Below, piece by piece: positions 33,588 to 44,004 of a stretch of DNA of 64,000 bases; positions within the stretch are counted from its first letter, which is position 1, and every line of letters begins with the position of its first letter. A program made the position numbers and the translations under genes. Location: positions 13,914 to 77,913 of the forward strand of contig CAKTLG010000007.1 of NCBI GenBank assembly GCA_934572465.1, read 5' to 3'. The stretch comes from an uncultured Oscillospiraceae bacterium. GTDB lineage: Bacteria; Bacillota; Clostridia; Oscillospirales; Oscillospiraceae. Below the pieces are notes generated by a model. That model did not search any database, was not told the origin of the DNA, and saw only the letters and a list, made by a program, of their open reading frames with translations.

Positions 33588-34970
33588 TTATTCTTCATCG
33601 TCCAGCCGCAGCCTTGCAAAAATGCTGTGATAGATCTCCTCCATGTCCTCCGCGGCGTCAGGCGCCTCGCAAAAGCCATAGAGATAGGTATGGTCACCGG
33701 TGTCCGCGGCGAATACCGTCCACTTTCGCGCCTCCTCGCCCTCACCGGCGATATACGTCACGATGTAAACGGGACAGCCCAGATTTTCTCCGTATTCCTC
33801 GTTCTCCTTGACCGACAGCAGCTCATGCGTCATCGCGCCGCCGAGCGACAGCGCGCAGCCCGCCAGATAGTCCGCAAGCTCCTGCACCTCCGGCACAAAG
33901 CCGCACTGCTCCGCCGCATCCACCACGACGATCTTCCCGTCCTCGGTGGCGTCTGCATAATAGTAGGTGCCGTCCATGTACCTGTCAGCGCGCAGCGTCT
34001 GCATTTTGGTAAACGGCAGCGCGCCGCCCAGCAGCACGGGAATGGTATCCGGCGCAAACGCATCGCCCCAGTCGGCGGACGGATCGTAGCGCTCCTCGGG
34101 GATCCATCCGGCAGGATAGACCCTGTCGTCCGATGCGCAATAGGCAAGGCCGTCGTCGCCGAGGTAGTAGCCGTCGCCCAGGAAGTAATCATTCACGCCG
34201 TCGCTGTACCACAGCCATGTGTCATCACGATCATAATAGAATCCCGCGTTTTCAAGGTCCGTGCAGGCCTCGATATTGCCGCCGCGGTAGAACACACCGT
34301 CAAAATGGCCGTCGCCGCTATACCGTCCCGGGTACTCGCCGGACACGGTGAAGCTGTTGCCGTCAGCGCTCATGCAGAGGTAGGCACGTGCGCCGTTGTC
34401 ATAGAGATACGGCCCCATGCCCTCTCCGTCGTCCCTGACGGTGCCGTTTATGCAATATGCCGGCGAACAGGCGTCGTATTCCCCGCGCGCGGCGCTGATG
34501 ATGATGGTCTCACCCGCCGCATTCTGCCACACGCCGTCAAGCTCCCCGATCGTCCAGTACGGGATCGGCGCCTCCTCGCTGCGCCGGAAGGTGTTGCGGT
34601 GGATGGCGAGCCCGTCGCCGTCGCCGTTCTGGTCCGGCAGCAGCGCGCCGTCGCCGCGCAGAAGAAGGCCGTAGCGAAAGCCGTTGAATTCGATCGCCGG
34701 TCTGTCGTCCGTTTCAGACAGGAAAAACGCCCCTCGCCCGCCAAGCCCCCAATAGGAGCGGTAGCTGTAATATCCGTCCTCGCTGTTGAAATACAGCTTT
34801 GTGCCGCCGTCGATGTCCCACATGCCGTCGAGAAGCGCCATATCCGTGACGGGCTCAAGGACGCTTTTCGGCGGCTGCGCGCCGTCGCTGCCGCAGGCGG
34901 CAAGGCTCAGGCACAGGAGCAGCGCTGGGATCAGAGTCAGGATCTTTTTTATCGTTCTCTTCTCCTCCAT
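33588..34970 (-). CDS. Large lipoprotein with DGMW/DGVW modules
   Basis: The 460-residue precursor has a lipobox (LSLAACGS). Modules begin MALLDGMWDIDGGTKLYFNSEDGYYSY and IGELDGVWQNAAGETIIISAARGEYD, the same kind of pattern as in the previous lipoprotein. A stretch DQNGDGDGLAIH could bind calcium. The last 120 residues (VVVDAAEQCGFVPEVQELADYL) look like a separate alpha/beta domain. GGAGAAGAG lies before the start. Three lipoproteins with related modules in one operon suggest expansion by duplication. Confidence 0.75.
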   Translation of the reverse strand: MEEKRTIKKILTLIPALLLCLSLAACGSDGAQPPKSVLEPVTDMALLDGMWDIDGGTKLYFNSEDGYYSYRSYWGLGGRGAFFLSETDDRPAIEFNGFRYGLLLRGDGALLPDQNGDGDGLAIHRNTFRRSEEAPIPYWTIGELDGVWQNAAGETIIISAARGEYDACSPAYCINGTVRDDGEGMGPYLYDNGARAYLCMSADGNSFTVSGEYPGRYSGDGHFDGVFYRGGNIEACTDLENAGFYYDRDDTWLWYSDGVNDYFLGDGYYLGDDGLAYCASDDRVYPAGWIPEERYDPSADWGDAFAPDTIPVLLGGALPFTKMQTLRADRYMDGTYYYADATEDGKIVVVDAAEQCGFVPEVQELADYLAGCALSLGGAMTHELLSVKENEEYGENLGCPVYIVTYIAGEGEEARKWTVFAADTGDHTYLYGFCEAPDAAEDMEEIYHSIFARLRLDDEE

Positions 34971-34978
34971 TTTCGCTC

Positions 34979-35224
34979 TCAGGCGCTGTGTCCCTGCTCC
35001 GCCATGGACAAAACCTCGTCATGGCTGAGCTCTACATTGCCGAAGCGGATAAAAATGCCGTTTGTCACCGCGCTGTTCCACACCCGCGGGTCTGAAAGCG
35101 AGCGGAACCGGATCTTGTCCAGATAGGGCTTCATGTCCAGCAGCAGCCTGCTTCCCGACATGAAGTCGACCTGCAGCACATGATCCTGCAGCGGCGCAAC
35201 GGCCGAGATGTATCTTCGATCCAA
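34979..35224 (-). CDS. DUF2442-domain protein
   Basis: The 81-residue protein matches DUF2442: ISAVAPLQDHVLQVDFMSG, LLLDMKPYL, FRSLSDPRVWNSAVTNGIFIRFG and a C-terminal LSHDEVL. The start is TTG at 35224, where AAGGAGG lies 9 bases upstream; no ATG is available nearby. It lies 8 bases before the lipoprotein gene and opens the envelope operon. DUF2442 proteins are small and often found near toxin-antitoxin genes, but no toxin gene is next to it here. Confidence 0.8.
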   Translation of the reverse strand: MDRRYISAVAPLQDHVLQVDFMSGSRLLLDMKPYLDKIRFRSLSDPRVWNSAVTNGIFIRFGNVELSHDEVLSMAEQGHSA

Positions 35225-35255
35225 TTTGCATCTCCTCCTTTCCAAGCGCAAAAGG

Positions 35256-35294
35256 GTAAAAAAGATCCACCGTACAGCCATTGTACGGTGGATC
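35256..35294 (-). terminator. Terminator of the LuxR-type regulator gene
   Basis: On the minus strand a 13-base perfect stem (GATCCACCGTACA / TGTACGGTGGATC) with a 5-base loop is followed by six Ts. Confidence 0.93.
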
Positions 35295-35319
35295 GAATCG
35301 AAAAAACATTAACCTTTGG

Positions 35320-37800
35320 TTAGCAGTTTTGCGAGAACAGCTCCGCCAGCCGCTTCCGCTTTGTTTGCGCGCCGCCCTCGATGTGGAGCTTGGAATAGAT
35401 CCGGCTCACGTACTGCTTGACGCTGCCTTCGGAGAGGAACAGCTCTTCTGCAAGCTCGCGGTTGCTCAGCCGCCGCGCCATCAGCTGCACGATCTCAAAT
35501 TCCCGCTGCGTCAGCGCGGCGAAGGCCGCCGGACGGACGGCGCTGCGCGCCCGACGCTCCCCCTCCTCGCCCAGCGCGAGGATCTGTGCGGCAAGGCCGC
35601 GTCGGGGCTCTCCGGCCAGAAGCGGCGCTATGCAGCGGTAGTTCTCCACGAACGGCATTGCAAGGCCGTCCGGCGCGGCGTCAGACAGCGCCCGCGTGAG
35701 AAGCGCCCGCGCCTCGTCGTGCTTGCCCAGCATTTCATAGGCCGCCGCCGTCTGGATGCGGATGTGCAGCGCCACGAGCGCATAGCGCATCCCCTCGCAC
35801 AGCGCAAGCAGGCCCTCGCTGCGCCCGATGACCTTGGCATAGTCCCCTTGTGCAAGATAGACCTGATTCTCGATCATTTCGATCATGGGCTTCCCCGGCG
35901 CAAGAATATTGACGGCGGAGAGGCGGTGCTGAGCAAAGCTCTCCGGAATTTTTTCCGTCTCGCCGCGCAGAGCGTGGTAATATGCGCGCGTGGCATTGAG
36001 AATGTTGATCCACGCAAGGTTATGATGCCGCAGCAGCGCCGCATAGCGCTCCTCGAAGCTGAAGCGCGGCGCCGCGTCCGCACACAGCGAGAGCCGCCAG
36101 ACAAGAAAGTCACAGCAAAGCGCCATATTCTCCTGTCCGTTGCCCTCGATCTGCGCGTATGCGCCCTCCAGAGCGATCCGCGCATCCGTAAAGCGTCCCT
36201 GCATGAACGCCGCCTCCGCGCGCATGATCCTCTCCGCGCCCTGTCCGTGGCCGTCTGTGATCTTGTAGTAGTGCGGCATGCATTCGTCCATCTCGGCAAG
36301 CTCGCTTTCAAGCTCGCCCGGCGCGCGATAGAACATCATCAGCACCGATGGCGAGCCGAACGTCCAGCCGCCGCTCTTGTGGATGCTGATGGCCGGACGC
36401 GACATCTGCGCGCTCGCGCTGCGGTGCAGGCGGCTCATGGCGCTGATGTCGTTGTAGCAGAGGAAGCTCATGATGAGGTCGCTCTCGCCCCGCAGATTGC
36501 CGCGCTCCTCCGGCGAAAGCTCCGGATGCTCCTCGATGGCAGCCATGAGCAGCGTCTTCAGCTCCAGCATCTTGGGGATCTGCCGCCAATTGAACATGCT
36601 GCGCATCAGCACCAGGATGGCAAGCGGGTGCGCCTTGAGCGCGGAAACGGGACACTGCGCCAGCGCCTCCAGCACGTCCGCAGGCTTGAGCGACGCGAGC
36701 AGGATGCCCGCGTCCTTCTGCACGACGCGCAGCAGCGCGTCATGATCCCCGCTCCGCCGGTAGGCGGACATCGCATGGAGATACATCCGGCGCTCCTCGT
36801 ACCACAGGCCGAAGCGCTGCCGGCAGGCGGCCTGCTTCGATGCGTCCAGCGTCAAAAACGTGCGCTCGGCGCACTCTTTCATCATGTGGTGGAAGCGATA
36901 GGTCACGCCGTCCGGCAGACACTTGACAAAGGCGTTCTGCCCCGTCAGCACGGCGAGCAGCCGCTCCGCGTCCTCGTCGCCCGTGACAAAGCGCGCCATC
37001 TCCACGGTGAATTCGTCGGCAAGCCCCATGACCGCGAGAAACTCCCGCTGCTGCGCGGGGAGCGGATCGATCATGGCAGCGGTGAACATGGCGTAAATGT
37101 CGGAGTCTCGGTCGGGCAGCGCCCCGCGCTCGGAAAGCGTCCGCAGATTCAGGTAGACCGCGGAGAACCAGCCCTCGCTGGAATAGAGCAGCGCCTCGAC
37201 CTGCCTGTCGGAAAGCTCTGTGCCGCAGCGGTAGGCGTAGACGGCCAGCTCCGTATGGTTGAGCCGGAGCTGCTCCGTTCCGACCTGATAGACCCGCCCG
37301 CCCAGCCGGACAAGCTCCGCCGCCGGCAGAAAGCGGTCGCGGCTGGCAACGATCAGATGCACGTTGGCGCTCAGCCGTCCCGCAAGCGCGCAGAGAAAGC
37401 CGGCGGCACGGCCGTCCGTCAGCAGGTGGAAATCGTCGATGAAAATATAGCAGGACGTTTCGCCCGCCAGCTCGTGGCAAAGCTCGTCGATCAGCAGCGC
37501 GCTGCCCGCCGCGTCAGACGGACATTCCCACTCGCGCAGGAACGGAAGTCCCGCGCGGGCAAAGGCCTCCTGCGCGCCCCGCCAGAAGATCAGGAGGTTA
37601 TCGGAATACACGCTGATGCGGATGACGCGCGGCGTCTCCGCTCTGGCGCGTTCGGCAAGATACCAGTCCACCGCCGTCGTTTTTCCATAGCCCATCGGAG
37701 CGACCACCGTGGTCAGCGCGCAGCGGGAGATGGGACGCAGACACTCCTGCAGCCGCTCCGATATGTAGATCGTATTCAAATTCCACCTTGACTTCGGCAT
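35320..37800 (-). CDS. MalT-like LuxR-family transcriptional regulator (STAND ATPase)
   Basis: The 826-residue protein has an N-terminal STAND ATPase with Walker A (APMGYGKTT, residues 34-42) and Walker B (CYIFIDDFHLL), a winged-helix and TPR-like helical middle (about 350-740), and a LuxR helix-turn-helix at the C-terminus (LTQREFEIVQLMARRLSNRELAEELFLSEGSVKQY..., split here). This is the plan of MalT: an inducer-activated oligomeric activator. No sugar operon adjoins it apart from the GH13 gene 2.7 kb away, so its target is unclear. Confidence 0.93.
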   Translation of the reverse strand: MPKSRWNLNTIYISERLQECLRPISRCALTTVVAPMGYGKTTAVDWYLAERARAETPRVIRISVYSDNLLIFWRGAQEAFARAGLPFLREWECPSDAAGSALLIDELCHELAGETSCYIFIDDFHLLTDGRAAGFLCALAGRLSANVHLIVASRDRFLPAAELVRLGGRVYQVGTEQLRLNHTELAVYAYRCGTELSDRQVEALLYSSEGWFSAVYLNLRTLSERGALPDRDSDIYAMFTAAMIDPLPAQQREFLAVMGLADEFTVEMARFVTGDEDAERLLAVLTGQNAFVKCLPDGVTYRFHHMMKECAERTFLTLDASKQAACRQRFGLWYEERRMYLHAMSAYRRSGDHDALLRVVQKDAGILLASLKPADVLEALAQCPVSALKAHPLAILVLMRSMFNWRQIPKMLELKTLLMAAIEEHPELSPEERGNLRGESDLIMSFLCYNDISAMSRLHRSASAQMSRPAISIHKSGGWTFGSPSVLMMFYRAPGELESELAEMDECMPHYYKITDGHGQGAERIMRAEAAFMQGRFTDARIALEGAYAQIEGNGQENMALCCDFLVWRLSLCADAAPRFSFEERYAALLRHHNLAWINILNATRAYYHALRGETEKIPESFAQHRLSAVNILAPGKPMIEMIENQVYLAQGDYAKVIGRSEGLLALCEGMRYALVALHIRIQTAAAYEMLGKHDEARALLTRALSDAAPDGLAMPFVENYRCIAPLLAGEPRRGLAAQILALGEEGERRARSAVRPAAFAALTQREFEIVQLMARRLSNRELAEELFLSEGSVKQYVSRIYSKLHIEGGAQTKRKRLAELFSQNC

Positions 37801-37948
37801 GACGCTTCCCTCCGCGCGCAGCGTTCGTTATTGATCATTGTATCAACAGTTTCGGGTATGCGCAAGAATGAGTTTTTCCCTCGCTCCGGTGCGGCGGGAG
37901 GGACAGCATCCAAAATTTTTCATTTTTGTGAACATCCACAGTTTATGG

Positions 37949-37977
37949 TTGCATTTTTTGTCAGACTATGCTATATT
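37949..37977 (+). promoter_or_regulatory. Promoter of the DUF6110/P-type ATPase pair
   Basis: TTGCAT (37949-37954) and TATATT (37972-37977) have a 17-base spacer. The start codon of the DUF6110 gene follows about 65 bases downstream, behind AGGAGG. The rest of the 241-base gap between the divergent genes shows nothing further that I can name. Confidence 0.65.
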
Positions 37978-38041
37978 GCGTGTGTGATCCGATGAGGAAA
38001 CGCGAAGAAATACATTGAAATGCTAACAGGAGGTTTTCTAC

Positions 38042-38308
38042 ATGAAGCATTTAGGCTTGTTTGCAGCAGGCGTTCTGTTTGGAACGGCCGGATTGAAGAT
38101 CCTTGGCAGCAAGGACGCCAGGAAGGTCTACGCCCACACCACCGCCGCGGCGCTGCGCGCCAAGGAGAGCGTGATGAAGACCGTCACCACCGTGCGCGAG
38201 AGCGCCGAGGACGTCTATGCCGACGCGAAGGACATCAACGAGCAGCGCGCGGCGAAAGAGGCCGCGGCAGTCATTGAGGACGCATCCGGCGAGGAAGCGG
38301 ACAAATAA
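38042..38308 (+). CDS. DUF6110-type small protein
   Basis: The 88-residue protein begins with a short hydrophobic helix with glycines (HLGLFAAGVLFGTAGLKIL), then KDARKVYAHTTAAALRAKESVMKTV and an acidic amphipathic helix. This fits the DUF6110 family, whose genes are commonly placed before P-type ATPase genes. ACAGGAGG precedes the start. A terminator separates it from the ATPase, so it is made in excess. It may be a membrane-bound accessory or chaperone for the pump; this is inference from position. Confidence 0.78.
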   Translation: MKHLGLFAAGVLFGTAGLKILGSKDARKVYAHTTAAALRAKESVMKTVTTVRESAEDVYADAKDINEQRAAKEAAAVIEDASGEEADK

Positions 38309-38313
38309 CGCAG

Positions 38314-38343
38314 AGGAGCCGCGGCGCCGCGGCTCCTTTTTAC
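38314..38343 (+). terminator. Terminator-like hairpin between DUF6110 and the P-type ATPase
   Basis: A perfect 24-base palindrome (AGGAGCCGCGGC / GCCGCGGCTCCT) is followed by TTTTTAC. Read-through should give lower ATPase than DUF6110 expression. Confidence 0.85.
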
Positions 38344-38367
38344 TCTCTTTGGAGGCATCAGAGAACC

Positions 38368-40458
38368 ATGAAATGTCAGATCCTGCATCAGTCCGCCGGA
38401 CGGCTGCGCGTGCATCTCGATCGCACGCGCATGACGCTGCACGAGGCGGACATTCTGGAATACTATCTCAAAAGCATCGACGGCGTGACGGACGCCGCCG
38501 TCTATGACCGCACCTGCGACGCTGTGATCGTCTACCGCGCGGAGCGCGCGGCGGTCGTCCGCGCGCTGGCGGCCTTCTCGTTTGAAAAAGCCGAAAGCCT
38601 CGGCCTCGTGCCCGAGCACACGACGCGCGCGCTGAACCGCGAGTTTGAGGACAAGCTCGTCTCGACCGTCATGCGCCGCATGGCGTCCAAGCTCTTTCTG
38701 CCCATGCCGGTGCGGGCGGCCATCTCGCTCGCGCGCTCGGTGAAGTACATCCGCGAGGGACTTTCCGCACTGCTGCACGGTCATCTCACCGTCGCCGTGC
38801 TCGACGCTACGGCAGTTTCCGTCTCGATGCTGCGCGGCGACTTTGCGACCGCCGGCTCGGTGATGTTCATGCTGCGCCTCGGCGAGATCCTGGAGGAGTG
38901 GACGCACAAGAAGTCTGTCGCCGACCTTGCCGGCGCGATGTCGCTCAACGTCGACCACGTCTGGCTCAGGACAGGGGAAACGGAAACGCTCGTCCCCATC
39001 AGTGAAGTGCAGGCGGGCGACGAGCTCGTCGTGCGCACGGGCAGCCTCATCCCGCTCGACGGCAGGGTCATCTCCGGCGAAGCGATGATCAATCAGGCGT
39101 CGATGACGGGCGAGTCCCTGCCCGTGCCCAAGCACGCGGGCAGTTATGTCTACGCCGGCACCGTCGCCGAGGAGGGCGAGTTCGTGATATGCGTGGAAAA
39201 GGCGCTCGGCGGCGGACGGTACGACCGCATCGTGAAGATGATCGAGGAGTCCGAAAAGCTCAAGTCCACCGCCGAGGACAAGGCCTCCCGCCTTGCCGAC
39301 CGGCTCGTGCCCTACACGCTCGGCGGCACGCTGCTGACCTATCTTCTCACGCGCAACATCACCAAGACGCTCGCCGTGCTGATGGTCGACTTTTCCTGCG
39401 CGCTCAAGCTCTCCATGCCCATCGCCGTGCTATCGGCCATGCGCGAGAGCAGCGCGCACCACATTTCCGTCAAGGGCGGCCGCTTCCTCGAGGCGGTCGC
39501 GCAGGCGGACACCGTCGTTTTCGACAAGACCGGCACGCTGACCTATGCGACCCCCACGGTCGCGCAGGTCATCCCCTTCGGCGGCCACGACGAATCCGAG
39601 ATGCTGCGGCTTGCCGCGTGTCTTGAGGAGCACTACCCCCACTCCATGGCCAACGCCGTGGTGGCTGAGGCAAAGCGCCGCGGCCTGACGCACGAGGAGT
39701 ACCACTCTCAGGTGCAGTATGTCGTCGCGCACGGCATCTCGAGCATGGTCGAGGGCAAGAAGGTGCTCATCGGCAGCGCACATTTTGTCTTCGAGGACGA
39801 GGGCTGCCGCGTGCCTGAGGGCGAGCAGGCAAAGTTCGACGCGCTGCCTGCCGAGTATTCGCACCTCTATCTCTGCATCGCCGGCGAGCTCGCGGCGGTC
39901 GTCTGCATCTGCGACCCGCTGCGCAAAGAGGCCGCAGCCGCCGTGCGCGCGCTGCATGAGCTTGGCATCGGCAAGGTCGTGATGATGACCGGTGACAACC
40001 GCCGCACCGCCGAGGCCGTTGCCGCCGAGGTCGGCGTGGACGCGGTGTTTGCCGAGGTATTGCCCGAGGACAAGGCGGCCTTCATCCGCCGCGAAAAAGA
40101 GGCGGGACGCACCGTCATCATGATCGGCGACGGCGTGAACGACTCCCCCGCGCTCTCCGAGGCCGACGCGGGCATCGCCATCTCGACCGGAGCGGCCATC
40201 GCGCGCGAGATCGCCGACATCACCATCGCCTCGGAGGATCTGTTCGCACTCGTCACGCTGCGCCGTCTCAGCGAGGCGCTGATGGCGCGCATCCACCGCA
40301 ACTACCGCTTCATCGTCGGCTTCAACTTCTCGCTCATCGTGCTCGGTGTGCTCGGTATCCTGCCGCCGACGACCTCGGCGCTGCTGCATAACATGTCTAC
40401 GCTTGGCATCAGCCTCAAGAGCATGACCGACCTTCTGCCGGAGACGCGCGAGGACTGA
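38368..40458 (+). CDS. P1-type heavy-metal ATPase with atypical metal site
   Basis: The 696-residue pump has all P-type ATPase hallmarks: TGES (ASMTGESLPV), phosphorylation site DKTGTLT, MTGDN and GDGVNDSPAL. The N-terminal 60 residues fold like a heavy-metal-associated domain (SAGRLRVHLD) but lack CxxC. The membrane metal site, CPC in most P1B pumps, reads DFSCALKLSMP, and the usual SEHP loop reads EEHYPHSMANAVV. These changes mark a distinct subgroup, so the ion may not be copper or zinc. Paired with DUF6110. GGAGG precedes the start. Confidence 0.9.
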   Translation: MKCQILHQSAGRLRVHLDRTRMTLHEADILEYYLKSIDGVTDAAVYDRTCDAVIVYRAERAAVVRALAAFSFEKAESLGLVPEHTTRALNREFEDKLVSTVMRRMASKLFLPMPVRAAISLARSVKYIREGLSALLHGHLTVAVLDATAVSVSMLRGDFATAGSVMFMLRLGEILEEWTHKKSVADLAGAMSLNVDHVWLRTGETETLVPISEVQAGDELVVRTGSLIPLDGRVISGEAMINQASMTGESLPVPKHAGSYVYAGTVAEEGEFVICVEKALGGGRYDRIVKMIEESEKLKSTAEDKASRLADRLVPYTLGGTLLTYLLTRNITKTLAVLMVDFSCALKLSMPIAVLSAMRESSAHHISVKGGRFLEAVAQADTVVFDKTGTLTYATPTVAQVIPFGGHDESEMLRLAACLEEHYPHSMANAVVAEAKRRGLTHEEYHSQVQYVVAHGISSMVEGKKVLIGSAHFVFEDEGCRVPEGEQAKFDALPAEYSHLYLCIAGELAAVVCICDPLRKEAAAAVRALHELGIGKVVMMTGDNRRTAEAVAAEVGVDAVFAEVLPEDKAAFIRREKEAGRTVIMIGDGVNDSPALSEADAGIAISTGAAIAREIADITIASEDLFALVTLRRLSEALMARIHRNYRFIVGFNFSLIVLGVLGILPPTTSALLHNMSTLGISLKSMTDLLPETRED

Positions 40459-40480
40459 TCTCAAAATACCAAAAACGGAG

Positions 40481-40517
40481 CAGGGCCGCGGTCTTTTAAG
40501 ACCGCGGCCCTGTTTTT
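40481..40517 (+). terminator. Terminator after the P-type ATPase
   Basis: Stem CAGGGCCGCGGTC / GACCGCGGCCCTG with a 6-base loop, followed by TTTTT; it also faces the converging amylase gene. Confidence 0.93.
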
Positions 40518-40533
40518 GCTTTTTTCCGCACGC

Positions 40534-41820
40534 TCACTCCGCCTGAAGGATGACCGGCGCGCCCGCACAGTGCAGCAGACCATCCCGCACGGAGATCTTC
40601 GTCCCGTCAACAAGGTTTTCATATGTGCCGTCCGGCATGTCGACCCTGACGTCCGCCGCCTTTGCCTTGAGGGAAAAGACGCCGGTAAAGCGTCTCCCGT
40701 CGCCGCCGCGCGAGAGCAGCGCGACATCGTTCTCATCGTCCGCCTCGGCATGGAACCAGTCCTCGCAGCCAAAGCGCTGCCTGACCCCGTACAGCCGGCG
40801 CAGCAGCGCGCTGAGATCGCGCCCCGTCTCCCGATCGATTGTGTCCACATCGAAAAGGCTCGGCAGATGGTCGTTTTCAAACTCCTGACCGGCGTAGAGC
40901 AGCGTCGTTCCCTTGAGGAAGTAGAGCATCGCCGTGTAGTTCACGAGCGCGCGCTCATCGCGCACGAACGACGCGATGCGCGGCTGGTCGTGGTTTTCGA
41001 GGAAGCGCAGCTTGTTGTAGTTCGCGGGATAGCAGCCCTCCTGGAAGTTGAGCATATCGAGATAATGGCTCAGCGCGATCTCACCGCGCAGGTATCTGTC
41101 GAAGACCTCGCGCACATCATACTCGTACTCCATGTCGAACGCGGAGAAGGCGTCGTAGTCCAGCATCGAATAGACGCCCCGCCGCCGCGCGATACAGCCA
41201 TAGCTGAGATGTACGGTCTCCGCGAGCCACATACAGTTGGGATTCGCCTCGGCGACAGCCGCGCGCGCCTGCTGCCAGAACGCAAGCGGTACGAACGACG
41301 CCACATCGCAGCGGAAGCCGTCCACGCCGCGCTTCGCCCACATCACGAGCGTATCGGTCAGATACTGCCAGAGCTCCCTGTTTGAATAGTCAAGGTCGAT
41401 CACGTCTGCCCAGTCACCCATTTTGTTGCCCGTGCGTCCGTCGGCGCCGTGGTAGAAAAACTCCGGATGCTCCCGATAGAGCACCGAATCGGGCGAGGTA
41501 TGGTTGTAGACCACATCGATCATGCACTTCATGCCGCGCGCGTGGATCGCGTCGACAAGCGCCTGAAAATCCTCCATCGTGCCATAGGCGGGGTTGACGG
41601 CGCGATAGTCCCGATTGGCATAAGGGCAGCCGAGCGTTCCCTTTTTGCCCTGCACGCCGATGGGGTGAATGGGCATGAGCCAGATGATATCCGTACCCAG
41701 ATCGCGGATGCGGTCGAGATCCGGGATCACGGCGCGGAATGTGCCCTCGCTCGTATGGTTGCGGACATAGATGGAATAGATCACCTGCTTTTGCAGGCGG
41801 GGGTCTGTATGAAGCGCCAT
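40534..41820 (-). CDS. GH13 alpha-amylase-family glycoside hydrolase
   Basis: The 428-residue protein has the four GH13 regions in order: DVVYNH (region I), GVDGFRCDVAS with the nucleophile Asp (II), WLAETVH with the acid/base Glu (III) and FLENHDQPR (IV). There is no signal peptide, so it acts on intracellular or imported oligosaccharides or glycogen. A short C-terminal beta domain follows (FTGVFSLKAKAADVRVDMPDG). It is a single gene with its own ribosome-binding site (AAGGAGG). Substrate not resolvable. Confidence 0.93.
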   Translation of the reverse strand: MALHTDPRLQKQVIYSIYVRNHTSEGTFRAVIPDLDRIRDLGTDIIWLMPIHPIGVQGKKGTLGCPYANRDYRAVNPAYGTMEDFQALVDAIHARGMKCMIDVVYNHTSPDSVLYREHPEFFYHGADGRTGNKMGDWADVIDLDYSNRELWQYLTDTLVMWAKRGVDGFRCDVASFVPLAFWQQARAAVAEANPNCMWLAETVHLSYGCIARRRGVYSMLDYDAFSAFDMEYEYDVREVFDRYLRGEIALSHYLDMLNFQEGCYPANYNKLRFLENHDQPRIASFVRDERALVNYTAMLYFLKGTTLLYAGQEFENDHLPSLFDVDTIDRETGRDLSALLRRLYGVRQRFGCEDWFHAEADDENDVALLSRGGDGRRFTGVFSLKAKAADVRVDMPDGTYENLVDGTKISVRDGLLHCAGAPVILQAE

Positions 41821-41910
41821 GGGTGCGTTCCTCCTTGACAGGTTTTGTGACGCGATTTTAGCACATTTTCCGGATTTTTCAAGTAATTTGCGGAAACTTT
41901 TCCCGCCCCA

Positions 41911-41939
41911 TTGATTTTGCGCCCGCGCGGTGCTATGAT
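41911..41939 (+). promoter_or_regulatory. Promoter of the ATC-hydrolase-like pseudogene
   Basis: TTGATT (41911-41916) and TATGAT (41934-41939) have a 17-base spacer, 45 bases before the start codon, which follows AAAGGAA. Confidence 0.72.
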
Positions 41940-41984
41940 AGCGGCATTAAGTTAAATTGCTCTAACAGAAAGGAATGGATTGGC

Positions 41985-42687
41985 ATGAAAGACAGTGAGC
42001 TGCAATTTGACCGTACCTGCCATGTGCTCTACTCCAGACCCTGCAAAAAGCAGATCCGCGAAAAGATCGCGCTGCACTACCCGCCCGAGCACCGCGAGGA
42101 GGTCTGGGAGCAGGTGCAGCGGCAATATGTCGATTTTCTCCGGGACTGGCGCACGGATCTCGGCGGGAGGAAGAACTTTCACAACAGCACAGGCGGAAAT
42201 TACGACTGCATCGCGCTGATGGCGTACTATGCCGTGTGCAAAAGCGTGACGAGCCTTGCCGAGATCGAGGAGATGGAGGGCGAGCTGTTCCTGCCCGCAT
42301 TCCGTCGGCTGAGGTTTGTGGACGCCAACAGGCCCTTCGTCAAAAGGCTGATGTACCTTGCGTTTCTGAACGCCAAAAAGCAGTGCGACAAATGGGGTGA
42401 TTTCAAGATGTACGTCGCCCCCTATGATAAGGACAAGCCTCTCTATATACGAATTCACCGCCTGTCCCACGGCGGAATTTGCCAAACAGCACGGGCTGCT
42501 CGAGGTCATGCCGGCGCTCTGCAATCCGGACTTTGCAGGCATGGAGCTGATCCACGCGCGCCTCGTGCGCACCACCACCTGCGCCAACGGCTGCAAATGC
42601 GACTACGCCATCTGCGGCGACCGTGACGCCTATCTGAAAGAGCATCCCGAATACTGCGACGCGCGGGGCTATCGGCGCAACCGCTGA
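41985..42687 (+). pseudogene. L-2-amino-thiazoline-4-carboxylic acid hydrolase family gene, frameshifted
   Basis: The first frame gives about 155 residues (MKDSELQFDRTCHVLYSRPC onward, to WGDFKMYVAPYDKDKP). The +1 frame then continues with the family's conserved C-terminal half: IYEFTACPTAEFAKQHGL, ALCNPDFAGMELIHARLVRT and ANGCKCDYAI. The switch lies near 42440-42450 and fits a one-base insertion in CCTCTCTATATA. The promoter and ribosome-binding site are intact, so the gene was recently functional or the shift is an assembly error. Related but intact: the gene at 60413. Confidence 0.78.
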
Positions 42688-42770
42688 GCCGCCCCGCCGC
42701 AGACACCGGCAGCTCCCCCGCCGCATACGATGAAGCAGCGATCTGCATCGATTTGCAGGGGGATATGTCT

Positions 42771-43928
<1,158 letters not shown>

Positions 43929-43963
43929 ACGCTCCCGCGGCGCAGGCATCCCCTGAAAAGGTC

Positions 43964-44004
43964 ATGGCGCGCACACGGCGAATCGCCGTGCGCGCGCCAT
44001 TTTC
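43964..44004 (+). terminator. Terminator after the collagen-like gene
   Basis: A long stem (ATGGCGCGC... / ...GCGCGCCAT) with an AAT loop is followed by TTTTC. Confidence 0.82.

Noticed and set aside
30000..34000. Long plus-strand frames such as 31900-33000 and 33573-35126
   Set aside because: They mirror lipoprotein genes with signal peptides and lipoboxes on the minus strand and have no start signals.
35281..37791. 836-residue open frame on the plus strand opposite the LuxR-type regulator
   Set aside because: Same reason: antisense shadow of a GC-rich gene with a well-defined MalT-like product on the other strand.
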